The notes: a model not told the origin generated them from the sequence alone. Shown: positions 23,409 through 39,000, numbered from the stretch's first letter. The stretch: DNA of 64,000 bases from Nyssa sinensis (GCA_008638375.1 CM018031.1:3926062-3990061); one strand, 5' to 3'. Made by a program: numbers and translations.

Positions 23409-26400
23409 ATGCTATCGAATCATCTTCAGAACGGTAGCGAAACTGAGAAGCTAGTGTGGTCTCGGCTGACGAATTCGGAGGATGGTGAGGTGGGCGAGGT
23501 CGGCGTACTCGAAAAAGAGCGATGGAAGCAGTGTAGAGAGTCTCGATTATGAAGTGATTGAGAATTATGCGTATAAGGAAGAACAGGTTGTATTTCCAGT
23601 TCAATTCTGATAGCAAATTTTATTAAACTTTCTATACAGTAACTGGTTCGTTTGGAAGGTCCGAAGGGAAAACAAAATAAAGTAGAAGAAAAAAAAAAAG
23701 AAAAGAAAAAAAAGTATTCATCATTATCTTATTCGATAATTCTGAATAAAAAAGAAATTCATTATTTATAGTTTAAATGATTAGTGAGAGAGAAATGAAA
23801 GAAAGTGAATTCATTATTTATAGTTTGAATAATTAGTGGGAGAGAGAAGAAAAATTTTTGAAGAGTTTGGAGAAGTGGGTTAAGAACTTTCAACTTTCTT
23901 TTCTATTCTTTTCTTTTCACTCCATTAAAATCTTCCAAACAAGATTTAACTATCTCTCTACCTTATTCTTTCTTTTCCCCTTTACATGTAGATGTGGGTA
24001 TATTTGTGTTTTCTACTTCTTACATTTTGAATTGTAATTTGATATCTATAGGCACAAAGAGGAAAGCTTTACGTTGGATATTATGTGGTGGTGAAATGGT
24101 TTTTTGCGTTGCTCATCGGAATTGGTGAGTGGATAGCTTCTACTCTGGTTTGTTACTAATTTTGTGGATTCTTTAGCCCTACAACTTTCCATTATTATCT
24201 TTTTCTGGTATTGAATTGGACCCAGGCCAAAATTTAACCTGTAATTTAGATTGTTGGTGATCGTTTGAATGCACTTTTTAAAGATTTAATCTTTTCTGTT
24301 CTTATGTGTGCCTGGCATGTTTATGGTCATCTTGTGGGGACGAGTGGTTAGTTCACGTGGTGATTTGTAGTAGGAGAATGCTGAGTATCAACAAGGCTTA
24401 GCTTAATGGAAATTTAATCAAGGAGAGTGCTTAGGCCCAAAAATTAGCCAAGTTAAGATGTTTGTTAAGATTTTGAATACCAGATAGTATGGCCAATAAT
24501 AGTTCATTGTCTACATAGATTACAAAGAAACTTTCCAAACTTAAATGAAGCTTGATTGTGCTCAATGTGATGGAAAGTTGGAAACTAGTCATTAGAACTA
24601 TTCGATTGAAGTTCTTAAAACTACAGTGTGGAGCTTGGTTGAGATGATATATGAATAATTTAGATGATGACGATATTATGGGAGGCCGGCTTTACAAATA
24701 AAGAATGCAACTGGGGAATTATTCTTCTTCTGTTTATTAAGTGGCTATTTTAAATAGAAAAGAATGATGAGACATGATTCATGTAGCCGACTTCAAAATA
24801 TTGGGACGAGGCTTTATTGAGTTGAGTACTAACTGGTTAGCTGCATAGTTGTTTTTTTTTGTATGCTTATATTTGTATGTTTCAAATATACTTCTTTTTG
24901 ACGAATGAAATATACGGAATAAAATGTGCATTCTGTGTGGAAACACATTAAATAGATATAATTACTTATAAAAAACACATTAAGTAGATATAAAACAAAT
25001 ATTTATTAAAGGAGCTCAAGAAAACACACCCATCTGTTAACTTCCTGAGACTTTGAGAGATAAGGGCAGCTGTCTTTCACTCTCTGAAGGTCAAGCTTCT
25101 CTTGCCACTCATGACTGCCGTTGTTGCCATCTTCACTATCATGGCTGAGTCGGGCTGACTATAGAGAATGCCATAACTGTATCTTGCGCGGACAAAGATA
25201 TGGTTCATCCAAAATTGGTTTTAAAAGTTTTTTTTTTTTCGCTGATTTTTTGGATGACTGATTTCTTGATATTGTAGCCTTTGAGTTCATTTGGATCCAA
25301 ACATTTTCATTTGGTTTGGCACTTTTTTCAATTTTTTTTTTTTTGATAAATGTTTTGGCATTTTTCATTCAAGTATGGGAATGCAAACGATTTTATTATG
25401 GTTACTAGCCTTCTACGTGTTTGTGAATGTGGATTTTTTTGTGACATACTATTAGATTGTATTGTATGAGCTTCTTTTTACTACTTGAAGCATAATCAAG
25501 GAAACTTTCTTTACTATACAAAAAATATGTCAATCCAAGATCTGATGCTAGATTCCAAAGAGAAGCATTCAATTTAGATTACATAACAAAAAACTATTGG
25601 TTACCCAATTATGTACTTTTATATTCCCCCTTAAAAATTTTTGTTGAATGAGGGACTACAAACAAGTAGTGGGTTGCTCAAGCTTGGCTTGAAAAAGTAG
25701 CAAGCTCTAAAATGTGATCAAGCTTGGTTCATTTATCTCACATGCAATCTCGACTGATCCTTTAACCAAGCAAATTCTGGTCCAAGACCGAGTAATTTTG
25801 ATTTTAATACAGTGGTAGGGATGCTTATTAACTTATCGAATCAAGTTCAAGTTGAGTTTAATAAATTAATAAGCTTCAATATATAATTAAGTTTGACTAA
25901 TTTATTTCATGGATGATCTTGAATGAGTCTCTAAACTAACCAATCACGAGCCAAGCTCGTGTTGTTTGGTTCCTCTTCTAGGCTGTAATATGAACTAGGG
26001 GGTCTGAAAGCATTTTCTTTTGATACATAAAATCGTATTAAAACAAAAGTGCCAGAGGGAGCAAAACCCATGTACACGGGGGAGTATATAAGAACAACAA
26101 AAACTACACTTTGCCTTAAAAAAGCTTAAGTAACTGACTTTGGAAATTGACCAAAAGTCCAATACTTAGATGTATGTAACATTATATCCTTAATTCTATG
26201 CATTGATATCTCTACACCCTTGAAAGAACATCGATTTTGCTCTCTTCATATACACTACAACATGCATGGAGGTGTAGCATGGTAAGCTTGTTGACACTGG
26301 CTAGTAACATGACCTCCACCCCAACTGCGAAGCAACTCCCTTATTGAATATGGCACAACTCAGGCTATCCTAAAAATAGAAAAATTACTTTCTCCACATA

Positions 26401-29400
26401 TCCCTAGCAAGTAGCAACCGAACAATGGAGAAGAAGATGATTTCGGTCCTCTCACTATTCTTACGCATACAATACCAATTTGGGAGCACCTAACCACGCT
26501 TCCTCAAATTGTTTGTAGTGACTATAGCCTCCAAAGCAGCACTCCAAGGGGAAAAAAAAGGCTTTGGAAGGTACCCTTGAATTTTTCACCCCTTTCAAAA
26601 CTCAAGGAATTTAGTTATTTTTATGTTGGAGCAAGGGTTTGACTTGTTTCTTATATTCATAAGATGTGCATTGCTAAGAGCCTTGAAATTTTGATTTACG
26701 AAATATATTAAATTATATATATACATATATATATATAATTCCAATCTTGAGGCTAAATTATAGGCATTATAGTACAATAAAGACATATTTTTTCCTTTAG
26801 TACAACACAATCATGTTGGAAGTTACTAAAAACTATACTTGCATGGATACTCATTGAGCCTTAAATAAAGGCCATTTGGTGAATATGGAGTTTTGGGTGG
26901 GTAGGACTGGATGCATACTTAATCTTTGACATTAGCTGTATACTGTGGCAGGTCTCATACTTGAACACTCATTTTCATGCTAGGCAAACCAAACATCTAG
27001 CAATGGCATCTACCCATTAGGGCCTAAAACTCTTCAAAAACTACAAGATAGTTAAAAAATGCAACATTTTTGGAAAAGATTACTTGATAGATTATAGGGT
27101 AAATTACATTGACTCTCTCCTGAGGTTCATCAATATTACACATAGGCCCCCGAGATTTGAAAAATTACACTGACCTCCTTTGTCAGAAATTGTCGAAAAA
27201 CAGATGAGAAGGAAGTTTTAAAATGTCTATATTACCCTTTTTATATTTTATATTGAAATCATGTGTTTACAAAAAGTCAAATGCTCTCAATCAACGTCAT
27301 CAGATTATTACAAATAAATTACCTAAAAGAAATTCCATAAAACGATGGATCTACAAGAACAAACCCTAGATGAAAGCAATGGCGTCGACACTTGCATCCA
27401 TCTAGAGGATGTCAGCCCCAACAACATTTCCCAACATGGTGTAAGAGTAGAGATTCGAAGACCCATGCCTCCGATTCTAATTTGAAAAATAGAGAGAGAT
27501 CACTAGAGAAGTTCTGAGTTCAGCAAAAATAAGGCTAAGATCTTCAGACTGAAACTCAATGATAATCACCTCCAAACCCAACTCTATTTCAATGTGTTTT
27601 GCAGCGAGTGAAGGAAATACTTTATACATCAATTTTGTTGACTATGATTTCGTTAATTGATTCCTTTGCATATAAAAAAAATCTAACCCCTGGAATGCCA
27701 AATATCTGTATATATTTGCCTGTGGTGATAACTTTTGAGTTAATTAATGGGTTTCCTATTGTATGATTGTATATCAAAACTTCTCTGTGTATATAAAAAC
27801 TCACTTATATACAAGAAACCCACTTATATATACAAGTGGGTTTTCAACAAAAGGATTAGATTTCAATTTTGGATTTTGGATTTCAAGCAGATTCACATTT
27901 GTTGAAATTTCAAATTTGATTTTTGGATTTGAACAGGTTCACATTTGTTGAAATTGGATTGGAGATGTAGATTTGAGGGATATATATATATATATATATA
28001 TCTGTTTGTGCGTGTGTTATACAGTTTCTTTTGTCCCAAAGAGAGAGAAAAACAGAAGCGAATTGTTCTGGAGAAAGAGTTGATTTTTTTTAATTAGTTG
28101 TGGGTAAAACTGGTATTTTAAAAAAATTGTATGATGACATCAGCAAAATATGTACGTTTGGTTAACTAACCGTTGACTAACTGAGGGGAGGTTACTGTTA
28201 CTGACATTAAAATAAAAGGGAAGTTACTGTAATTTTTCAAACTATAGGAGTACCTTGTGTAATATCACTGAACCTCAGGGAGGTCAGTGTAATTTACCCT
28301 ATATTATAAATGCTCAGGGCTGACTCAAGATAATTTGAGGCCTAAAGCAACAATTCTAAATGAATCTATTTTATTTTTAATATTAATGTGACATTCTTGA
28401 TTTAATATTATTAATAAAATAAAACTCTAATAAATATACTATATATATATATATAAACGCTTTCAATGCTTTGTTTCTTCTATATATAAAAATATAAAAT
28501 TGTAATAGGGTTCTAATAGAAGATATGCGTATGATAAATTAAACTCTAATAATAGAGTTCTTACATAATCAAATAAGCAATTATAATGAAATTTACTAAA
28601 ATATATAAAATAATTATTTACTGTCTTTTTTTTTTTAAATCTAAACAAATAGTATTAAAAAACTGAGAATAGTACAGAATAAGATTCTACTAATAGAATT
28701 GAATTTTTTTTTTCTGGAGTCATCATGGGGCCTTCTTTGTGGAAGTTGAGACTTTTATTGACTTTAGATTTCTACTTTGAATTATACTTAAACACAATAA
28801 AATTTGGGGTCATCTTTATAGGTAGGGTTTAAAGAGATTACTTTATTGGCTTAATGTTAGAGCCGGCCCTGTAAATGCTCTGGGCTGGCTTTGATAAGTT
28901 TGTCACTTTATTGGCTTTTATTGGGCCAACAATTATCGATATATGGATCTATGGGGTCACTGATACATGGATCTATGTGGTCAAAGTGACCAATTGTACC
29001 ATCATGAGACCACATTTCTAGAAACCTTTAACCGTGCTGCTTGTGTGTCAAGTCAGCATTTATTGATACATGGATCTTTGGGGTCAAAGTGACCTATTGT
29101 ACCATCATGAGACCACATTTCTAGATAATCTTGTATCTTATGTACATGAATAACCCGTGGGGGTGAAATCGGTCTCATGTTAGTCCTACACATTGCCGAT
29201 ATTTCAGAAGATGCACAGTTATGGATTTTAAAATTTGAATGGAGAATCACTAATAAAAAAAAATTAAAATAAAAATGAGTGGAGAATCTAAAGGCAAATG
29301 TGGTGGTAAGTAAATTTTATGATACAAGAATGGATAGCTCTCCGGAAATGTTGCCATAAAACTCTTCTGCATTAATTACATATATGTACTGGAAAATAAT

Positions 29401-32400
29401 TTATTTATTTATTTATTGTAGGGAATATTTCTTTTTTATTCTTTTCTTGATCCACATACAGACTAGTGATGAAGTAAGAAAACTACTGCTTTTAGGAGAG
29501 TAAGAAAAATGTTGTTTAATGAAGGAGATGTATATATGTAATTTTTATGTTTTATTACCGTTTTATGCAATTTTAGGATTTTTTTTCCTCTATACTCGCC
29601 TAGTTATTAATTTTTTCTTATTTTTTTAAAGTATAGAAAGAACAACTGTTTTGTTTGTTTACAGAATCACGATTCTTTCTTCAAAACCTTATTCGCTATT
29701 GGTGGGGGTTTTGAACTGTTATATATTGGATCTTATTACATGTTTCTGATTTTTGGGTCTTCTACCCTTTTTTTTACCGATATATTTGACTCCCTTTTGG
29801 TTGCTTTCAGGCACTGGACTAGCTGCTGTTTTCATTAATATTTCTGTCGAGAATTTTGCTGGATGGAAGTTCTCATTGACTTTTTCTATAATACAAAAGT
29901 CATATGTAGGCCGGATTTGTGGTATATATATTGATCAACTTGGTTTTAGTCTTTTCCTCTGTATATATCGTCACACAATTTGCACCAGAAGCAGCAGGGA
30001 TCTGGTATTCCGGAAATCAAGGGTTATTTGAATGGTAAGCTGTACTCAGCCCTTTTAAGTATTACTTGTTAATCATCCACTCATATTACATGTTTTGAGA
30101 GGGTGCTGATTGTCATATAAATGTGCAGGAATTGACACCCATGGCATCCTTCTCTTCAGAACCTTGGTTGGAAAGGTCTGGTAGGAATATCTTGTCTTCC
30201 TGCTGTATTTTTTTTTTCCTTCTGATTTATGCTAATATAAAAATTTCATTTGTTTATACTTGTAAAAAAAAGTTTCAATTGTATTATGTTCTTTATATTA
30301 TACTTGTAAACAAAGTTTCAATTGTATTATGTTCTTTGTCTTTTAAAGATATTTGGAAGCATTGGTTCAGTGGGAGGTGGTCTAGCCCTTGGGAAAGAAG
30401 GCCCTCTTGTTCACATTGGTGCATGTATTGCTTCTTTGCTTGGACAAGTAAGCACTTGAATTTAATTGTATTTTGGAACTAGGCAGAAAATTGAACTTTC
30501 TTACCAACTTTTTTTATATTTTATTTTCCCCTTTACCAATAAGGAATATGGACATAATTTTTATGATAACTATGCTTGACATGACAACTGGTTGCTTCTA
30601 AGGTTCACTCCATGATTATGTTGGACATTGGTGTGGCAGTTGTTTGAAAATATTTGTCTATGTAGATGTTTACTCCATGGCTTTTATTATATAATTTCTT
30701 CCCCCCTAAATCTGATGCATTATAGGTTTTTTTTTTTAATAACAAATTAATTCAAGAGTGCTACAATGGGGGTGCAACCCTGGCAACTGAACTTTGGAGA
30801 GCAATCATCGGGGAAGAAGACCCCCTTCATTTGTCTCTCTGCCTTCCTCTCTCTCTGGAATGGAGCCCCATTATTGGTTTTGGTCCGCACTCTGTGCTTC
30901 AATCCATTCTCTTGTCTGGAGATAATACATGATTTCATGTTTAATTATGAAAAATGGATGACACTGATAATTATTATTCATAATTCAGTTCCCTACTCTA
31001 GACATATATTATGTGTAATATAAACATGTATTAATGTATGTATTATGTGTATACTGTATATATGTTATTCTCCTTCATTGACTAAAAAAATATTATATTT
31101 AGACATAGAAAGGAACACAGGATATAATTGGACAAAACAATTTTTTTTTAATATCAAGCAGGAGCCCAAGAGAGCCAAGCTCACTCTCGTTCAAGATTGG
31201 CTTTTTTGGCAAGCGACTAATTTATTAAATGGGCGAACATGAATGAGCTTTTTGATGAGTTGAGCTTAGCTATTCATGAACGGGTTGATTCATTTGCAGC
31301 CCTAATCAATTTTCCTGGCCCCAGGGGAAAAGAAGCTCTGGTACATGTGAGCATTTGTTCACTCTTTTTCTTCACTTATTGAACTTCCAAACCATGATTT
31401 GATATGATCATTATGCTATCAGAAATTTATGTTTCAGCATCTTTCTTCCAGTTCCTGTCCTGTGAACTAAACTTTCCTTTCCATTTTATGTGTAAAATCA
31501 GGGCGGATCTGCAAAATATCATTTGAGTTCAAGGTGGCTGCAGGTTTTTAAGAGTGATAGGGATCGTCGTGATCTAGTGAGTGACTTTTGCCTTTATGTT
31601 TAGAACTTGAAGCTACTCTTTCTGTAGAATTTTAGAAGATTGTGTCATTTTGATTTGTCCCTTGTTTGCTTTTTTATTTTTTATTGATGTGTTGTCATGC
31701 TTATTAAATCCTGTGCATTGTTGAAGTTACATATGCTGATTTGCTTCAACTCATCTTTATAGGCGAGCTGTAATGTTTTATTTTTTTAGCTAAGACCCGA
31801 TGCACTACTCTGATCTCTCGTTCTTCTTTTCAATTTTTTTTTTTTTTTTTGAGTTTACCAAAACAGAATGTTCTGTTCTAAAACAAATTCCCCCCCAACA
31901 CACACAAAAAAAACACAATGAAATTAAAAGAGTATTTTAATTTACACGTTCAGTACCAACTTTTAAGTGTTGCCATATTATTTGTAGAAATGATGGTTTA
32001 CCCTATAGTTTTATTTCCAAATTGACCATGAAATTGTACAACCATGACAATTCTCATGGTTTTGTCTATTTCAGTGGTTTGAAAGATAGCGAGGATCTTA
32101 ATATCAATAATTTCATTCTACCACATTATATTTTCATTTAGAAAAGCAACATGTGTTAAATGGTACCTTTTATGTTTCTTCTATATTCCTAGATGTGTCA
32201 AAAAGTGGTCTCTCCACTCCCCTTTTTTTTACAAAAGAGGTGATTACCTCTGAATTGAGCTCATTTTTTATTGGTCTAATGTTTTGAAAAGGTAACATGT
32301 GGATGTGCAGCAGGAGTTGCTGCTGCTTTCAGAGCTCCCGTGGGTGGTGTGTTATTTGCATTGGAAGAAGTTACATCTTGGTAATTCTTTTCTTCTTCTT

Positions 32401-33030
32401 GATTATGTATCTTTGCTTTCATGCATATGCATACATATGTATGCATGTAGATACTTGTGTTTATTTATGTCTGTAAGTTAGCATGGGCAGACACTCGAAT
32501 GTATGCGCACATACTTTTGTGTTTGGTTTCCAATAGTGTATCAGAATATATTAGAGCTCTGATTGCGGTGTAACAGTATCCAAAGTATCGATCAAGGCGT
32601 AAAGGGAACCAAATACTGCAGCTGTGAAATAATTTTTCTCTCTCACTAACAACCCCTAAAATCCAAGTGAGACGCTTTTGTGGACCTTAGTTTATAACAT
32701 TATAATGTGATTAAAAGGTTTAACACCTACAAATATGTAAGACTTTATATTGGTTCCAATATAAAGTCCTTTATGTCAAAATAAAAAGTACCATCTGTTA
32801 GCATAAATATTTCCCTAAAAATTACTAGACACACAGTCGCCTTCCCTGTCCTCTGACGTAGCATTTTTATTTTCAAACAGTCTTCTTTCATAAATTATAG
32901 AACACAATACTATTAGTATATTTTTTAATAATTAGTATTCAGTCCTAAGCATTGTTTATCAAATTGAAGGTAATAAATAAATAAAAAAAGAAAAATATGC
33001 AACAATTAGTTCATTTGGTCTTATTTTTCC

Positions 33031-33061
<31 letters not shown>

Positions 33062-36000
33062 ATAATTTATAACAAGTTATCAACAATTAATTACTGAGTC
33101 AGTAATCTTAAAATTTGGAAAAACAGAAAATAAATATTAGTAACTATTATTAACTCAAAATTTTGAGATTACGAAATATAGAAAGCACACATCACTAATT
33201 ATTAATTTGTTGTAATGTCAAAATTTTGAAATTATGAAAAAATAAAAAATATATTTTTTTTAAAAAAATAGAAAATAAATATCAAGAATTAATATTAACT
33301 CAAAAATATAAAATAAAAAAAAAACAGAAAATAAATTAGAAATAAAACCAAGACCAAACAACAGGAGTGTAAAAAAAAAAATATTCTAAGAGTGTGGGTC
33401 CTGTGGGAGGGAGTTATCACATTTGTTATAAAAAAAAGAGTTTCAAAACAAAAAAAATGCTTTGAATCTAGCAGGTCTAAGAGTTTCAAACCCATTTGGA
33501 GAATTTCGAACACAACTGAAGCAAACCTATGTGAGGAAGCCATACCTCAGATCTAGGTGTTTCGAACAACAGGAGCTTGAAGCCAAGGCAGTGGCAGTCT
33601 TCAGTCTCTTCCCAAGGCTCCAATCTTGTTGTTTTGATCTCCAAGTTTGTCGATCTAGGGCCAAAATTGGTTTCCCAAGCCTTGGAATGAGAGAACATAG
33701 TGAAACAGATTAAAAAATGGAGGAATGAAAGGTTTGTTTCTTGATATATTTGATTCATGACTATAACTGTCATTTTTTCTAAAGTAACCGACAGTAATGT
33801 CTGTTCTGCTCCGTCATTGTTGCATGATGGCCACTATGTTACGTAGCGGCTGATTTTTAATACATCGCTTGTATGTGTGTATTTAGCTAAATTAATTGGG
33901 TGTATTTGCTCATTTGAATATGCAAGAATGAAGCTCTATCTTTATAGCGATTCACTTTTTGTTTAAGGTGGAGGAGTCAACTTATGTGGCGTGTCTTTTT
34001 CACTTCTGCTATTGTGGCTGTTGTGGTACGTACTGCAATGGGATGGTGTAAGAGTGGGAAGTGTGGACATTTTGGCTCTGGTGGCTTCATAATATGGGAC
34101 ATCTCAGGGTTAGGATCTCAATTTTATTTTTTTTTGATCTTCTATAACAATTGTCTTTGTGAGCAATTTGCTGGTTTGCTAAGTAATATTCTTTTTAGTG
34201 CTCAAGAGGACTACTCATTTGAGGAGTTGTTACCAATGGCAATTATTGGTGTTATAGGTGGTCTTCTCGGTAAGTGGTAGTGTACTGCAATCATATTCTT
34301 ATCCAACTAAAAAATGAAAAGAAAATAAGTCTCTCCATATTACTTCCATAGATGCTTTTTATTTTTTATTGCAGGAGCCTTGTTCAATCAGCTTACTCTT
34401 TACATAACTCACTGGCGTCGAAATTATTTACACAAGAGAGGAAACCGAGTCAAAGTATGCTTCTCAGTATAATCTTGGGAATTTCAAGTGGTTCTGTAAT
34501 TTCTGTTGGATTATGTTAGTCTTTCCAATGATATGATGTTATTCCAAGTCTGACTCTTTTTTCCCTGAATATTACAGATAATTGAAGCTTGTCTAGTCTC
34601 CTTGATAACCTCAGTTATTTCCTTTGGATTACCACTTCTTAGAAAGTGCAGTCCCTGCCCTGAATCAGAGCTTAATTCCGGTATCGAATGCCCTCGTCCT
34701 CCAGGAATGTATGGGAATTATGTAAATGTAAGATCTATAACTGATCTTTACTGTTCTTTTGGATTATTCTTTTCTGTAATTAACTTTTAGTTTACAACTT
34801 TTATCAACTGGCTATGTGTACAGTCAAAGTGAGATTTGGAATTGAAGTACCCTTGATCAAATAATAGATTCGCTTATTTTATGGGAAACGATTATTATTT
34901 ACTATGCCGTTTGCAATTTAGGCACTGTAATATGACAAGTTGATCCTCAATTGCATATGGCTGCTTCCTTGACTTTGAAAAGCAGAACTTTCTTTCAACG
35001 CTGCCAAAGTATTATCTAACAAGTTTCTGGTTTAAATTTGACAAGTACATCAAACATCATTAATGGGCTGATAGAGAGGAGGATGGCTCTCCTTCTTCAA
35101 TCCAAACTTCTCACCTAGTTCTTCTGATGCCATGTTTAGGCTGCTGTCCACAATTATAATATGACTGCATAATACAATTTATCTTTTACCAATCAAAAAA
35201 TAAAAATAAAAATTGATGTTGGTCATACATCATGTCTACTTGTACTTCTGGTCGTATATATCGAAGATCATCTCTTTATTTATCTCTTTCAGTGCAATTC
35301 ATATATACTAGTAGAGCCTTCTAGACTACAATATGATTGCAAATTATTTGTCCTTTCAATCTTTTGTCTTATATGTTATTAAATCTTTACCCTCCCACTT
35401 GTTCTTGAAACTGTGTCGCTAGATATATTATTTGAATATCTTTTTGCTTTAGCCTTTGGTTATTCCTATTTAATTTTCATGCCATCTGCAGTTTTACTGT
35501 GGTAAGGACAAGGAATACAATGATCTTGCGACTATCTTCTTCAATACTCAGGTTTGATGGATTTATGGTAGCATTTTTCTTCTTCTGTTTGCATGCTTGT
35601 ACCTATGTTGTCTTCATGGTTTCCATTCTTCTAATGAAATTGGTATTTTTGGACGTAGGATGATGCCATACGTAATTTGTTCAGTGCAAAAACTATACAC
35701 GAGTACAGCGCCCAAAGCCTCCTGACCTTTTTGGTATTGCATGTCTTTACTTAGCTTAGTGCTTGTTCTTTTGTGTGAATACAGTAGGATTCCTTTTATG
35801 TAAAATACTCTATTAAACTAGTAACATCCAGTATCAATTATTTCATTTCAAGGAGTAAACTTGGTCCCACAGTTTATGGTTGATATTCTTAAATGTTTGG
35901 AAATTAATAATTTTTCCAAGTAATTTCAGTATATCATGTGATTTGAGTATATAGTCTTGTATAGATCTAGTTTTCTTATTTAATATTACAATTTGATGTG

Positions 36001-39000
36001 GGCGTGAGGGCTGTTTTACACTTCAATGGTCGTTTTTATTTATTACCTACAAATGAATAATTGTAAAGGAACCTGCTAGTAATTTATTTTATAATGTTCA
36101 ACTTTTAAGGAATCTGTTTTATCAGTTTCTGGAATACCTTATCAAGTAAGGGCCTTATGCATATGTTTTTTTTTATTATTTGTAATATACATTCAATGAG
36201 TTGTTTTAAAAGAAATATTAACTTAAATTTTTATGTCTCAATTACATTATTTTTTTACTAATCTTTGGTTGAGTTTTTTTTTTATTATTGTGTTTCTCAG
36301 GTTATGTTTTATTCCTTAGCAGTCGTCACCTTTGGGACTGCTGTTCCAGCTGGCCAATTTGTTCCTGGAATAATGATTGGATCGACATATGGACGTCTTG
36401 TTGGCATGTTTGTTGTCCGCTTTTACAAGAAGCTTAACATTGAAGAGGGAACGTGAGTCCCTGATCTCCTTCTGTTTTATTTAACTTACATTTACGAGTT
36501 GCATATTGCATTTTTTACTAGAGCTTGAACTCATTTTCTGTGTGGTTGAATGTTATGTTTGATGAGAAAGGAAATGTTATGGTTCATCAAAATGGCTTCA
36601 AAATACTGATGTATTGGTGGGAAATTCCAAACGCTTTTTTGTACAGTGTGAAGATTAGATAAAGTGTTGATATTTTTTCTTGAAACTACAGGAAATGGCA
36701 AAAGAGATTACAACAAACAATTTAGTGTCAAAATATTGTAATAGAATGTGTTTGTATCTAGTTGTCAAAATGGAATGATTAAATAGAATTTCACATGGTA
36801 TTGATTGGTCTTGGTGGGTATTGCAAGAGGCATCGAATTGCAAATAATCACACTTAATTGCATCAGATCTCAATTTGGGTGCCAATCCAGTTGGTTCGAA
36901 AAGTCTGCAAGAAACCGGTGGGTCCGTGTTGGCTCTCATCAAGCCTGACATCCTGAAATCTCATAAAATTTTATTCTCTTTGCCTTTTTTGATTGTTTCT
37001 TTTGTTGTTTGTTTTTTTTTTTTTTGGTGGGAGGGGGGGCATTGTAAGGCTTTAAGACTTAAAACACAAAACTCCTACCTTCTTTTTCCCCTTTCTATAT
37101 GGCACTACCTACCTCTAGGGCTCAAATCTATACTTTACAATGTGGTCCCACTCAATGAATTCTGTAAGAGCCACAGTTTTAATTATTTGAAGGGCTTGGC
37201 CTTTTTGTATTTTTTGGTCAGTGTTAAGAGGTTGACTATCTGGGCCTTTTTGGTTAGTATTTTACCTATTGTTTGGATTCCTTATTTATTTATTTTTGGA
37301 GTTCATTGATGAGAGTAATGGTGATGGTGTTAGAATGCATTTTAAGTATAATTATCATGGAATTCATACTAGGATGGTGTTATTAGAATGAAACACCACT
37401 TGGATAGAGCTCACAATAATATTCATTAGTACTCATGATATATTGAGGGTGAATTTTGGCTTAATGGTAAGGTTGTTCTATTATGACCTGGAGGTCATGG
37501 ATTTGAGTGGAAACAGTCTGTCTGCTCGTAGGGAAGGCTGAGTACATCTAATCCTCCCTAGACCTTACAAGTGGAAGGAGCCTCATGCACTTGGACTGTC
37601 CTTTTACTCGTTACATATTTTTCCTATATCCATCATTTTTACAATTTCTTTTACATGTATATATACATACATATATTACTACTTATCTACTTTTGAAATT
37701 GTCAACGAATCTTATCGTTCATAATTTCGAGAATGAGATTCTTCTCTGCTTTTCTCTTCATGACGAAACATATTATTTATTTATTATTTTTTTATGAAGT
37801 GTTTTCTTCTCTGCTTTCTTATTTTTACTCTTTTTTCATCTTTGAAATAAGGAACCAAGTGGTGTGTGTGTCCTGTAGCTCTGAAACAAGTCATTTTGCT
37901 TTCGTTAGAAGGAGATTCTTCTCCACACCCTAGTAACCAGGAACCACTTATCCATTTGGCTGTATCTGCAACCAATTTGAAAATTTTTGAGAATTCAGGC
38001 AAATATCTTGGAAATGATTGATAATTGGCTAGAAAAATCTGTTGGACACTGTTTTGGCTTGGGCATACTTATCAAAAAAAATCTAATGATGTTTATGGGA
38101 AATGTATGTGAAATTTGAGGGAGATGATTCTCTTGATTTTTGTTATGGCATTTAATTTAGGTAAAATTTCTCAGGATCTGGGTTTTTCATCTCTATTTCT
38201 AAATTGTTTCTTATTAGGTAATTTAGATATTTCTGCCTTTGGTCCCCAGTCCTCTCCAAACTCTACTATGCATAGTTATCATAACCAGACCTCTGGCCAG
38301 TTTGGTATTTTAATTGGATCTTTTTTGCATTGAAACTGGATTAAACCAGTGTGAACCAACCTAAACCGGATGAGCCGGCTGATGAACTGCACTTATTGCA
38401 TTCCATCAGTAGCATGATGTCTTGCATTTATTGCAATTGCATCTGTCAGCATTGATGTCTTGTCTTGTCCCAATGTATAACATTTATTGCAGCACAATGT
38501 ACCAAAAAAAAATTTGAAGGCTTGGAGTCTCGCATCCATATTCATGGGCTGGAAACTTACTTTCTCAACTGCTTGGCTAACCCTTTGTCATGTTAATTTT
38601 CATACCTAGTTTAATATATATTCAAATAAAATAGCAACTCATATTTTTATATTTATAAATATATTAATTATAAAACTAGTTCATTGTCCAATTCGGTTCT
38701 AATAACTATGCTACTATGTTCCTAACCTAAGAAGCATGGATAAGGGATACAGATTTGATACAACACGGATATGCGGATACGGTATTTCTAAAAAAAGCTA
38801 GGACACAGATGCTCTAGGAACACGTATATATATATATATATTAAATTATCATATGATAAAAATTTAACATTATTTCAATCAAAATTGACATAAAAATACA
38901 CAAATCACATAAATATTATTAAGATACTGAAATAGTAAAACCATTAAAATAAAAATTTAAGAATAACTTCATTTAATCAACATACATGATTCAAGTTCTA

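Larger units (their letters stand above)
24125..29810 (+). other. CLC-d intron 2 (5.7 kb), transposon-rich
   Basis: Holds a LINE tail, a long-TIR element, a hAT-like MITE and a small tandem repeat (listed separately). The stretch 25560-25990 has AGCTTGG/CAAGCTT-rich sequence resembling old non-autonomous DNA elements. At 27817-27842 there is a short hairpin (AACCCACTT and its complement). The rest, 24125-25550, is AT-rich with nothing recognisable. Confidence 0.6.

Noticed and set aside
29753..30031. Frame of 92 residues treated as a separate small gene
   Set aside because: It is CLC-d exon 3 plus intron sequence, read past the frameshifts to a stop.
30747..31023. Two overlapping frames on opposite strands
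   Set aside because: They lie in a CLC-d intron in LINE-like and AT-rich sequence; no homology, no start context and no conservation visible.
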